A stretch of DNA of 64,000 nt, taken from assembly GCF_030689685.1 (NCBI RefSeq), contig NZ_JAUYEY010000027.1, positions 1-64,000 on the forward strand, given 5' to 3'. Position numbers and translations under genes: made by a program. This document shows, one piece after another, positions 1-7,227 of this stretch. The notes under the pieces were generated by a model, which did not search any database, was not told the origin of the DNA, and saw only the letters and a program-made list of their open reading frames with translations. Source of the stretch: Polaromonas sp. (GTDB lineage Bacteria; Pseudomonadota; Gammaproteobacteria; Burkholderiales; Burkholderiaceae_C). Every line of letters begins with the position of its first letter. The first letter of the stretch is position 1.

Positions 1-1
1 C

Positions 2-127
2 GCAGCGTCACGTGCCAAGCTCGATCACAACGCTGCGCCTGCTGCTGAGCGTCGCACTCGCAAGCGCCCTGGGTCATTGCCCGCATTGCCATTGGATAAG
101 TCCGAGACTAAACTTATGACACAGTAA
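2..127 (+). CDS. possible C-terminal end of a gene cut by the window edge
   Basis: An open frame with no start enters from the left edge and ends at TAA 125-127. Its 41 residues are rich in Ala, Arg and Pro, then carry a Leu/Pro segment, and no domain is recognised. It may be the tail of a real gene or a chance open frame in GC-rich DNA. It lies in a different frame from the decayed sequence that follows. Confidence 0.25.
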   Translation, partial: AASRAKLDHNAAPAAERRTRKRPGSLPALPLDKSETKLMTQ

Positions 128-141
128 GACTAGCGACGATA

Positions 142-313
142 CACCACCGAACCACGCGCAAGCTGATGAAAGTGGCCGACGAAACCGCCAGGGGCCGCGT
201 GGTGTCTGTGCGTGAAGGCGGCTACAGCCTGGGGCCTGACCAGCGGCACGGCGGCGCAGGTGCGCGCGCTGAGGGGCGGCTGCGGGGCGGCTGCGGGCGT
301 GGCGCTCCTCTAA
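142..313 (+). pseudogene. remnant of the C-terminus of a histone-deacetylase-family (AcuC-like) protein
   Basis: Translation from about 142 reads LMKVADE...GRVVSVREGGYSLG up to about 233. This is the usual last block of bacterial class II histone-deacetylase-like amidohydrolases, where a GGRVVSVLEGGY segment precedes a final helix. The expected continuation (SGTAAQVRAL) is present but in the next frame, from about 242 to a TAA at 311-313, so one frameshift separates the halves. The catalytic domain is absent. This is a decayed fragment and no product is expected. The family call rests on this short block only. Confidence 0.5.
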
Positions 314-323
314 AATAGCGCCC

Positions 324-521
324 ATGGAACGCAAACTCCGGATCGGCCAACCCATCACTCCCGAGGAGTTCGACGAACTCTCCGACGCGCAGCTTGAGCG
401 TCTTGTGCCCAAGGCGCACAGGGAGTTTTTTCCCGGCAAGGATGACTGCGCCGACGGCTATTTTTATTTGCACGACGGCACCGCGTGGAGTTTCTACAAG
501 GGAGGGTTCCTGGATGACTGA
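324..521 (+). CDS. small protein of unknown function
   Basis: A 65-residue acidic protein with no signal peptide or membrane segment. It starts at ATG 324, soon after the decayed fragment, and its stop overlaps the next gene by 8 bases, so the two are probably translated together. The middle reads LSDAQLERLVPKAHREFFPG, and the C-terminal part is rich in aromatic residues (YFYLHDGTAWSFYKGGF). No family is recognised. The overlap with a recognisable gene in another frame is the main reason to believe it is real. Confidence 0.5.
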   Translation: MERKLRIGQPITPEEFDELSDAQLERLVPKAHREFFPGKDDCADGYFYLHDGTAWSFYKGGFLDD

Positions 522-1236
522 TCTGGCCAAAGAGTTCGCGCCTGCGGGCACGCTGCGCGCTTCGCTGAACATGGGCAACCCGGTACTGGCGCACAGCCAC
601 ACGGCCACGGAAAAGCCGGCCGGCGTCACCATCGACCTGTCGCGTGAATTTGCGCATGAGCTGGGCGTGGCGGTTGATTTTTTGCAGTTCGACACCGCCG
701 CCAAATCGGTCGCTGCGCTGGCCAGCGGCGAGGCCGACATCGGCTTCATGGCGATTGATCCGCTACGCGCCGAGACCACGCATTTCACGCCGGCCTATGT
801 GCAGATCGAGGCTTACTACCTCGTTCCTGGAGGCTCGCCGATTCAGACCAACACCGACGTGGACCGCGCCGGCACGCGCATCGTGATGGGCGCGGGAAGT
901 GCCTACGGCCTGTACCTGCAGCGGCACATCCAGCACGCCACACTGGTGCCCGTGCCGACCTCGGAAGCCGTGGTCGATGCCATGCTCAAGGACGGCATGG
1001 AAGTGTCGGCCGGCGTGAAGCAGGGTCTGGAGGCGGACGCCCATCGTGTCGGCGGCGTGCGCCTGCTGGGCGAGCGCTTCATGGTGATCAATCAGGCGAT
1101 GGCCATGCCGAGGGCGCGCAGCGCTGCAGCGGCCGCCTTTCTGGATGATTTTGTCGCCCGCATGAAACGCAGTGGCTTTGTTGCTGCTTCGCTCGCGCGC
1201 CATGCGATTGTGGGCGCTACCGTCGCCGACCATTGA
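514..1236 (+). CDS. periplasmic-binding-protein-like (SBP_bac_3) domain protein
   Basis: A 240-residue protein with the fold signature of family 3 amino-acid/opine binding proteins: TLRASLNMGNPVLA near the N-terminus, GVTIDLSREFAHELG, then ASGEADIGFMAIDPLRAETTHFTPAY in the middle, and a second lobe. ATG 514 is chosen because a GGAGGG ribosome site lies just upstream. The longer frame to 394 would run through the upstream gene. There is no signal peptide, so it is either a cytoplasmic binding protein or depends on another export route. No ABC permease or ATPase is adjacent. The ligand is unknown. Confidence 0.75.
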   Translation: MTDLAKEFAPAGTLRASLNMGNPVLAHSHTATEKPAGVTIDLSREFAHELGVAVDFLQFDTAAKSVAALASGEADIGFMAIDPLRAETTHFTPAYVQIEAYYLVPGGSPIQTNTDVDRAGTRIVMGAGSAYGLYLQRHIQHATLVPVPTSEAVVDAMLKDGMEVSAGVKQGLEADAHRVGGVRLLGERFMVINQAMAMPRARSAAAAAFLDDFVARMKRSGFVAASLARHAIVGATVADH

Positions 1237-1611
1237 CCTCCTGCTGGCCAGGGCGCTCTTCTTTTGATAGCTGTGAGCGACCGCCGGTAATGGAGAAAGG
1301 TCCATTTGGCGACGTGGACAGGAACGAGTCTGCGTTTTCCCCTCAGCAGATGCACGCTCTATGCGTCTTTTGACATCAAGGACAGCGTGACCGAACCCAG
1401 TATGCATCGCTCACGAAACTCGGAAGGCGTCATCCCACAACGCTCCCGGAAGAACCGGTTGAAAGGACCGGTGGATCCAAACCCGGCTCGATCAGTGGGA
1501 TGTTTAACAGATCCAGCCATAAGGGAGGGGCCGTTCGCTGGAGGTAGACCTCGACCATGATCACGGCCAGGCGGTAGAAACCGAGCGCGCCAATCACGGA
1601 AATTTCACAGG
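1237..1611. other. gene-poor interval
   Basis: About 375 bases without a convincing gene. Short frames on both strands have no recognisable family. A copy of the start of the TGATAGCTG repeat (cttttgatagctgtgagcg) lies near 1260-1279. The right end runs into the promoter of the sulfur operon. Confidence 0.4.
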
Positions 1612-1640
1612 TTGACAAACAATCTAACAAACGTTAGATT
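1612..1640 (+). promoter_or_regulatory. promoter with an ArsR-type operator, sulfur operon
   Basis: TTGACA at 1612-1617 is a perfect -35 box. After 17 bases, TAGATT (1635-1640) fits a -10 box. A perfect inverted repeat AATCTAAC-N4-GTTAGATT fills 1621-1640 and covers the spacer and -10, so a bound dimer would block RNA polymerase. Only 6 bases separate the -10 box from the ATG at 1647 and no ribosome site is visible, so transcription should begin at or next to the start codon. Confidence 0.65.
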
Positions 1641-1646
1641 AATGGC

Positions 1647-2306
1647 ATGAGACAAATCAAAGACCATTTGTACGAGCAGGTTGCCCGTATCGGCAAGGCT
1701 GTGGCCAGCCCCAAGCGCCTGGAGCTTATTGAGCTGCTGTGCCAGGGCGAGAAAACCGTCGAAGTGCTCGCGGCGCAGTCTGAAATCAGCGTCAAGCTCG
1801 CGAGCGCCCACCTGAAGCAGCTGCGCTTGGCGCGACTCGCCGAGACGCGCAAGGAGGGCAAATACGTCCTGTACCGCCTGGCCAGCAACAGCGTGGCCGA
1901 CCTCTGGGTGAACCTGCGGTCCGAGGCGGAGGAGCGACTCGTCGAGCTCCAGATGGCGCTGGCCTCCATCGTCAATCATGGCGATGAACTGGAGGGCGTC
2001 GACCGCGCCGCCATCCTGAAGAAAGCCAAGGCCGGTGAGGTCCTGGTTCTGGACGTACGGCCGCAAGAGGAGTTCGCCACCGCGCATTTGCCACATGCCC
2101 GCTCGCTGCCCATGGACGAACTGCGCAAGCGGCTGAAAGAGCTTCCCAAAGATGTGCCGGTCGTCGCCTATTGCCGCGGGCCCTTCTGCCTGATGGCCAG
2201 GGATGCGGTCGAGCTGTTGCGCAAGAAGGGTTACAGCGCGTTTCACCTGACCGACGGCGTGGCGGAATGGCGCGCCAGTGGCCTGCCCATCGAACAGTCA
2301 AGCTGA
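1647..2306 (+). CDS. ArsR/SmtB-family repressor fused to a rhodanese domain
   Basis: A 219-residue two-domain protein. Residues about 8-95 form an ArsR winged helix (AVASPKRLELIELLCQGEKTVEVLAAQSEISVKLASAHLKQL). Residues about 125-215 form a rhodanese domain with the DVRPQEEFATAHLPHA segment and the active loop YCRGPFC, where Cys176 is the expected persulfide-carrying residue and Cys181 is a nearby partner. Cys32 lies in the DNA-binding domain. Proteins of this architecture probably sense sulfane sulfur, but the signal here is inferred. It is the first gene of a six-gene operon and has an operator-like palindrome directly upstream, so self-repression is likely. Confidence 0.85.
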   Translation: MRQIKDHLYEQVARIGKAVASPKRLELIELLCQGEKTVEVLAAQSEISVKLASAHLKQLRLARLAETRKEGKYVLYRLASNSVADLWVNLRSEAEERLVELQMALASIVNHGDELEGVDRAAILKKAKAGEVLVLDVRPQEEFATAHLPHARSLPMDELRKRLKELPKDVPVVAYCRGPFCLMARDAVELLRKKGYSAFHLTDGVAEWRASGLPIEQSS

Positions 2307-2315
2307 GGTATCGCC

Positions 2316-2666
2316 ATGAAGACACTGCTCATCCTGAACGACGCACCCTACGGCAGCGAGCGCACTTACAACGGCTCCCGCCTGGCCGGTGCACTGGCCA
2401 AGCAAACCGGCAATGAGGTTCGTATCTACCTCATTGGTGACGCAGTGTCGGCTGCGCACCGGCTCCAGAAGGTGCCCAGCGGCTTTTACAACCTCGAAGT
2501 CATGCTCGGCGCGGTGGTGAGCCACGGCGGCGTCATCGGTGTTTGCGGCACCTGCATGGACGCACGCGGTATCGGTACCGACGACCTGGTCCCCGGCGCG
2601 CACCGAAGCACCATGGACGAACTCAGCCATTGGACGGTCTGGGCCGACAAAGCCCTGGTGTTCTGA
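2316..2666 (+). CDS. DsrE/DsrF-like sulfur-relay protein
   Basis: A 116-residue cytoplasmic protein of the DsrE family: MKTLLILNDAPYGSERTYNGSRLAGAL at the N-terminus, VRIYLIGDAV, and a Cys pair in the GVCGTCMDARGI segment typical of sulfur-carrying DsrE-like proteins. It starts 9 bases after the ArsR-rhodanese gene and is followed after 14 bases by the hydrolase gene. In this setting it probably passes sulfane sulfur between rhodanese and dioxygenase. The exact partner is not shown by the sequence. Confidence 0.8.
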   Translation: MKTLLILNDAPYGSERTYNGSRLAGALAKQTGNEVRIYLIGDAVSAAHRLQKVPSGFYNLEVMLGAVVSHGGVIGVCGTCMDARGIGTDDLVPGAHRSTMDELSHWTVWADKALVF

Positions 2667-2680
2667 TTCAGGAGACAAAC

Positions 2681-3436
2681 ATGTTCTTTAAACAACGACC
2701 GGCGGAAAACGCCACCCTCTCTTACTTTTTTGGCTGTGCAGGCCTGGCGAAAGCGGTGGCCGTTGACGTGGTTGCCGGTGACGAAGACTGGTTCCTGGCC
2801 GAGGCAGAGAAGGCGGGCGTCAGGATTGCCCACGTCATCGACACCCATGTGCATGCCGATCACTACTCGGGCGGCCCGGCACTGGCAGGGTTGGCCGGTG
2901 CGCCGTATTACCTGCACGAGAGCAACAAGGAGCGGGTTTCCTTCGGGTTCGCGCCGTTGACGGATGGCCAGCGTCTGGAGGCGGGCAATGTGGTGATCGA
3001 CGTGCTGCACACGCCGGGTCATACGCCAGACAGCATCTGTCTGCTGGTGCGCGACCTGCGGCGGAGCAACGAGCCCTGGTTCGTCATCAGCGGCGACACC
3101 TTGTTTGTGGGCGCGGTGGGCCGCCCCGACCTGGCAGGCCGCGCGCGGGAGATGGCGGGCCAACTGCACGACAGCCTGCATGCCAAACTGCTGACCCTGC
3201 CCGCCGACCTTGAAATCTATCCCGGTCACCAGGCCGGCAGTGCCTGTGGCGCCGGCTTGTCCGGTAAGCCCGCATCGACCATAGGTTTCGAGAAACGCTT
3301 CAACCCCGTGCTGTCGATGTCGCGCGAAGCCTTCGTGAACGCAGTCACGGCAGACATCCCGCAGCCGCCCCAGGACATGGCCCGCATCATGGATGCCAAT
3401 CTGCATGGAACGGCCCCGGAGCCGGCGCTTGCCTGA
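2681..3436 (+). CDS. metallo-beta-lactamase-fold hydrolase, persulfide-dioxygenase-like
   Basis: A 251-residue protein with the metal-binding motif THVHADH (His56, His58, Asp60, His61), then HTPGHTPDS, SGDTLF and YPGHQAG. This set is shared by ETHE1/Blh persulfide dioxygenases and glyoxalase II. ATG 2681 is chosen because AGGAGA lies just upstream; the frame extends further 5' but overlaps dsrE. Next to rhodanese and DsrE genes, oxidation of glutathione persulfide to sulfite is the likely reaction. A glyoxalase II role cannot be excluded from sequence alone. Confidence 0.8.
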   Translation: MFFKQRPAENATLSYFFGCAGLAKAVAVDVVAGDEDWFLAEAEKAGVRIAHVIDTHVHADHYSGGPALAGLAGAPYYLHESNKERVSFGFAPLTDGQRLEAGNVVIDVLHTPGHTPDSICLLVRDLRRSNEPWFVISGDTLFVGAVGRPDLAGRAREMAGQLHDSLHAKLLTLPADLEIYPGHQAGSACGAGLSGKPASTIGFEKRFNPVLSMSREAFVNAVTADIPQPPQDMARIMDANLHGTAPEPALA

Positions 3437-3447
3437 GCCGGGCGCAG

Positions 3448-4728
3448 ATGGACTACGGTATCCGCACCAACCTCGGCCAGGTGCTGCAGCAGTTGCTGCA
3501 GGTGCTGTTCGTGGGCATGACCATCGGGATGATGCGCAACGTGGTTCCGGCGCTGGCTGAGACCGAGTTTGGCGTACCGCGTGGCTCCTTCATGCTGTTG
3601 GTGGCTTTTGTCGTTGCCTTTGGTTTCGTCAAGGGCGCAATGAACTTCGTCGCAGGCCGCCTGGCCGAGCGCCTGGGCCGTCGGCGCGTGCTGCTGGTGG
3701 GCTGGCTGGTGGCGCTGCCCATTCCGCTGGTCGTTTACTTCGCAACGTCCTGGAGCTGGATTGTGCTGGCAACCATCCTGCTGGGTGTGAACCAGGGCCT
3801 GACCTGGTCAATGACACAGACGGCCAAGCTCGACATCACCCGCGCCGACCAGCGCGGGCTGGTCATCGGGCTCAACGAGTTTGCCGGTTATGTAGGTGTT
3901 GCCATTGCCGGTGTGGTGACGGGTTATGCCGCCTCGCTGCTGGGCCCCCGCGAAGGTCTGCTGTGGTTTGGTGCGGTCGTCATCGGCCTGGCAACGCTGC
4001 TGGCCTGGTTGGGCGTGAAGGAGACGCTGCCCTGGGCCCATGCCGAAGTTAAACGCCACGCGGCAGCACCTTTGGAACAAGCTTTTCGGCCGCGTTATCC
4101 GACGGGTGTCAGTGCGCAGCCATCGACCCGGGAAATGTTTGCCCTCATGAGCTGGCGAGACCGCCGCATGGCAGCGCTGTGCCAGGCGGGAATGGTCGAG
4201 AAGTTTGTTGATGCGCTGGTCTGGGCGTTCTGGCCGCTCTATCTGCATCAGCAAGGCGTCAGCCTGCCCGGCATCGGCTGGATCGTCGGTGTTTACGGTT
4301 TCACCTGGGGCGGCGCCCAGCTTGTCACCGGCAGGCTGTCCGACCGTGTGGGCCGGCATCACCTGAACGCCTGGGGCATGTGGCTGTGCGGCGCTGGCGT
4401 TGCGCTGCTGCCGCTGGGCCACGGGTCGGCGTGGTGGAGCGCCTCCGCCGCAATTGCCGGACTCGGCATGGCCATGCTGTACCCCAACCTCAGCGCGGCG
4501 GTGGCCGACATTGCCCACCCTAGCTGGCGTGCTTCTGCGATTGGCATTTACCGTTTCTGGCGCGACCTCGGTTACGGCATCGGTGCCCTGGGCTTGGGTG
4601 CGGCTGCGGCCTTGGGCGGTCGCATCGAAAGCGCTTTCTGGTTTGTTGCCGTGGCGATGTTGCTGTCTGGTGCCGTGCTTTACCACTGGGGCGAAGAGAC
4701 CCATCCCCGGCTCAACCCCGCGAATTGA
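3448..4728 (+). CDS. MFS transporter
   Basis: A 426-residue membrane protein with about 12 hydrophobic segments and the MFS loop motif GRLAERLGRRRVLLVG between helices 2 and 3, repeated in weaker form as GRLSDRVGRHHLNAWG in the second half. It begins 11 bases after the hydrolase gene and belongs to the sulfur operon. The substrate is unknown. Export of a sulfur oxidation product such as sulfite or thiosulfate would fit the neighbours, but that is inference only. Confidence 0.85.
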   Translation: MDYGIRTNLGQVLQQLLQVLFVGMTIGMMRNVVPALAETEFGVPRGSFMLLVAFVVAFGFVKGAMNFVAGRLAERLGRRRVLLVGWLVALPIPLVVYFATSWSWIVLATILLGVNQGLTWSMTQTAKLDITRADQRGLVIGLNEFAGYVGVAIAGVVTGYAASLLGPREGLLWFGAVVIGLATLLAWLGVKETLPWAHAEVKRHAAAPLEQAFRPRYPTGVSAQPSTREMFALMSWRDRRMAALCQAGMVEKFVDALVWAFWPLYLHQQGVSLPGIGWIVGVYGFTWGGAQLVTGRLSDRVGRHHLNAWGMWLCGAGVALLPLGHGSAWWSASAAIAGLGMAMLYPNLSAAVADIAHPSWRASAIGIYRFWRDLGYGIGALGLGAAAALGGRIESAFWFVAVAMLLSGAVLYHWGEETHPRLNPAN

Positions 4729-4762
4729 TTGACCCAAACCCACTTCAACCTGGAGACATCCC

Positions 4763-5245
4763 TTGACCCTGAACTTCTTCACCATGGGTTCGCGCCGCCT
4801 GGCCGTGTCCGCCGCCCTGGCCGCGTGCGCCGCGCTACCGCTGGCCGCGCACGCCCAGCTAGACAAGGCCAGTACCGAGGCGCTGGAGTCCTACTTTGAA
4901 TTTGCCGACTACAACAGCGGCACCATTGCAGCCGAACAGATTCCGTCAGAGGACTACAAGCGCTTGTATGTGCTTGACGTGCGTGATGCGGGTCAATTCG
5001 CGAAGGAGCACATCCCGGGCGCGGTCAACATTGAATGGCGCAAGGTCTTCGCCGAGCGCTCTAAACTGCCCAAGGACAGGACCATTCTGGCGTACTGCAA
5101 TACCGGTTCGTTCTCTGGTCAGGTCGCCATGGCGCTGCGAATGGCAGGTTACGAAAACGTGCGCATCCTGCACGGCGGCTACGCAGAGTGGAAAGCCCGC
5201 AGCGGGCTGGATGCGTATGCCCGCGCCACCAAAGACCGCAAGTGA
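4763..5245 (+). CDS. exported rhodanese-like protein
   Basis: A 160-residue protein with a signal peptide (RRLAVSAALAACAALPLAAHAQ) and a rhodanese domain: LYVLDVRDAGQFAKEHIPGAVNI and the active loop AYCNTGSFS with Cys112. The start is taken as TTG 4763, which has a GGAGA ribosome site six bases upstream. ATG 4784 would also leave a full signal peptide but has no ribosome site. It probably binds or transfers sulfane sulfur in the periplasm, unlike the cytoplasmic rhodanese domain of the operon repressor. Confidence 0.8.
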   Translation: MTLNFFTMGSRRLAVSAALAACAALPLAAHAQLDKASTEALESYFEFADYNSGTIAAEQIPSEDYKRLYVLDVRDAGQFAKEHIPGAVNIEWRKVFAERSKLPKDRTILAYCNTGSFSGQVAMALRMAGYENVRILHGGYAEWKARSGLDAYARATKDRK

Positions 5246-5267
5246 ACCGTATAACAGAAAGACAAGC

Positions 5268-5705
5268 ATGAAAACCACAACCAAAACTCTGGCTGTCGCT
5301 GCGATAGTGTTGCTTTCGCATCTGCCGGGCCTGGCCCAAAACCCGCCCGGCCCGATCGAAATCGATGGCCGCAAGGTACTCACTCTGGTGAGCAACGACC
5401 CGCCGGGTCTGCGCTGCAATAACAACATCCAGGTCGCCGCCGAGCTGGCCAACGCCTACAAGGTGCCCATCCTCGTGTACCCGGTGTCGTTCATGCCGCC
5501 GGGTACCAAGGCGCCCATCGTGTGGTTCGGGGGTGAGAACATCGCGCAGAGCGGCGGCAAGCTGAACGGCATGATTTTCTACACCGAACTGGCGGACCGC
5601 TTTGAGGTCGAAGGTGTCGCCAAGCAGGACAAGACAGGTCTGTTGCTGACCCCCAAGGTCAACAGCAGCTTCGAGGCCTTGAAGCAAAGCATCAAGGGCC
5701 AGTGA
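5268..5705 (+). CDS. exported protein of unknown function
   Basis: A 145-residue protein with a clear signal peptide (KTLAVAAIVLLSHLPGLAQ). The mature part reads VLTLVSNDPPGLRCNNNIQVAAELANAYKVPILVYP; the single Cys, the helix after it and the following strand suggest a thioredoxin-like layout, but no family is recognised. It is the last gene of the sulfur operon, 22 bases after the exported rhodanese, so the two probably act together in the periplasm. The stop overlaps the remains of an HTH gene. Confidence 0.7.
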   Translation: MKTTTKTLAVAAIVLLSHLPGLAQNPPGPIEIDGRKVLTLVSNDPPGLRCNNNIQVAAELANAYKVPILVYPVSFMPPGTKAPIVWFGGENIAQSGGKLNGMIFYTELADRFEVEGVAKQDKTGLLLTPKVNSSFEALKQSIKGQ

Positions 5706-5726
5706 GCCGCGTTGTGGGCTGCGACA

Positions 5727-5906
5727 GCGAGAAAATCCGCGTTTTACGCGACCACCTTCAGCTGAGTCAGGCCGTGCTGGCTTCTGTTTTGAACACCAGC
5801 CTGTCAACCGTGCGCAAATGGGAAGGCGGCGAAAAGCACCCCCAGTGGCACCCCTCTGAAATTGCTCAGTCTGCTGGACCGCAAAGGCCTGGAAGCGGTT
5901 CTTTGA
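5727..5906 (+). pseudogene. broken HTH (NadS/HigA-type antitoxin-like) gene
   Basis: The frame reads KIRVLRDHLQLSQAVLAS, LNTSLSTVRKWEGGEKHP, the XRE helix-turn-helix of antitoxin-type regulators. At the run of C after GEKH (about 5838-5842) the frame changes. The expected ending (PSGTPLKLLSLLDRKGLEAVL, stop 5904-5906) is intact one frame over. One extra C explains the break. The N-terminus is also missing, since the homology begins right after the previous stop, and there is no toxin partner. It is a decayed fragment, although the C-run part could be a sequencing error. Confidence 0.7.
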
Positions 5907-5932
5907 CGAGTTGGGATCAGGGTGAGGTTTAG

Positions 5933-6189
5933 TTACCGATAAAACGCTTCGACCTTGCCTTTCAGCTTGATCATCAGCGGCTGGCCCTTGCGGTCCAGCG
6001 CCTTGCCGGCCGGCACCTTGACCCAGCGCTCGCTGATGCAATATTCCTGGACATCGGAGCGCTCCTTGTCGTTGAAGCGGATGCCCACCTCATGGTCGAA
6101 AACGGCGGCGACGTGGTGGGGGCTGCGCGGGTCAACGGACAGACGGTCGGGGGAGGGGGCAGTGGGGGGCGTTTAGTGGCTTCGTTCAT
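5933..6189 (-). pseudogene. DUF3297-family gene with a frameshift near its start
   Basis: On the minus strand, RLSVDPRSPHHVAAVFDHEVG through KERSDVQEYCISERWVKVPAGKALDRKGQPLMIKLKGKVEAFYR is a full DUF3297 protein, a small conserved proteobacterial family of unknown role. The natural start is ATG 6189-6187 (MNEATKRPPLP), but it is in another frame. Adding one C or removing two in the C-rich tract near 6148-6153 joins them. In the conserved frame there is a stop just upstream and no usable start. The domain body looks unspoiled, so a sequencing error or a very recent mutation is likely. Confidence 0.75.
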
Positions 6190-6249
6190 GGATATTTTTT
6201 CAATTAACGCGAATCGGTAGTAATTTTCCGTGATGTGGTCTTGCCGGCC

Positions 6250-6963
6250 TCAGCCCGCCAAACCCGCAAAGACATTCTGTACATCGTCGTTCGCATCGAT
6301 GGCGGCGAGGAAAGCTTCCACTTCTTCCATAACCGAGGCGCTCAGAGTGGTGGGGTCCACCGGGTTCTTGGCCTTGTAGCCGAGCTTGGCGGACAACACG
6401 GTGAAGCCCTGCGCCCGCAATGCGCGGCTGACCAGATCAAGATCGGTGGCGTCGGTGAAAAACATCGTCACGCCTTCTTCGTCGCCGGGCTCAAAGTCCT
6501 GGGCACCAGCTTCAATCGCGGCCAGCTCGGGGTCGGCGCCCGTTGCCGTGGGCTCGGCCTCGATCATGCCGACATGGTCGAAATCCCAGGACACCGAGCC
6601 GGAGGTGCCCAGCTGCCCCTTGCGGAACAACACGCGCATTTCGGGGGCGGTGCGGTTCAGGTTGTCGGTCAGGCATTCGACCATGACGGGGACGCGGTGC
6701 GGTGCGAAACCTTCGTAAATCACGTGTTCATAATGAACCGTATCTCCCGTGAGGCCGGCACCTTTCTTGATGGCGCGCTCCAGGGTCTCCTTGGGCATGG
6801 AAACCTTGCGGGCCTGCTCGACAACCAGCCGCAGGCGTGCGTTCGATGCCGGGTCGGCGCCATTGCGCGCCGCGATCATGATGTCCTTGGCCAGTCGGCC
6901 AAACAGTTTGCCCTTGGCATTGGCTGCCAGTTCCTTGCCTTTTGCTTTCCACTGCGCGCCCAT
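6250..6963 (-). CDS. YebC/PmpR-family protein
   Basis: A 237-residue protein with the full YebC/PmpR layout: [28 protein letters not shown] at the start, [49 protein letters not shown], and the GSVSWDF segment. Family members act as transcription regulators or as translation factors that relieve stalling; the role of this subtype (closer to the shorter YeeN type) is open. ATG 6963 is preferred because family members begin MG(A/R)QWK; the frame runs 11 codons further upstream. It stands alone on its strand. Confidence 0.9.
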   Translation of the reverse strand: MGAQWKAKGKELAANAKGKLFGRLAKDIMIAARNGADPASNARLRLVVEQARKVSMPKETLERAIKKGAGLTGDTVHYEHVIYEGFAPHRVPVMVECLTDNLNRTAPEMRVLFRKGQLGTSGSVSWDFDHVGMIEAEPTATGADPELAAIEAGAQDFEPGDEEGVTMFFTDATDLDLVSRALRAQGFTVLSAKLGYKAKNPVDPTTLSASVMEEVEAFLAAIDANDDVQNVFAGLAG

Positions 6964-7227
6964 GCTTGAAATTCCTTGGTGTTGCGGCGCTTGCATGCGC
7001 CTGGCTGGTTCGGGGTGATGGGGTCATGCGCGTTTTTTGAAATGCCGCGCATCACCCAAGGCTTCTGGTTATACACCCATCCCCGGGGCGGTTCCGGCCG
7101 TCTGCGGAGGGGCGGGCGTAGGGGACCCTATTCCTGGCCGGTTAAACGCAGACTCGTCTACCATCCGAAAATGAGAGCCATGCCGCCGTGGCCGCCACTT
7201 GCCTAAACCCGGACCGAAAAACAGGCC

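Noticed and set aside
1430-1630. Hydrophobic 66-residue frame on the minus strand before the sulfur operon
   Set aside because: It has membrane-like character but no recognised family, no ribosome site, and it overlaps the operon promoter.
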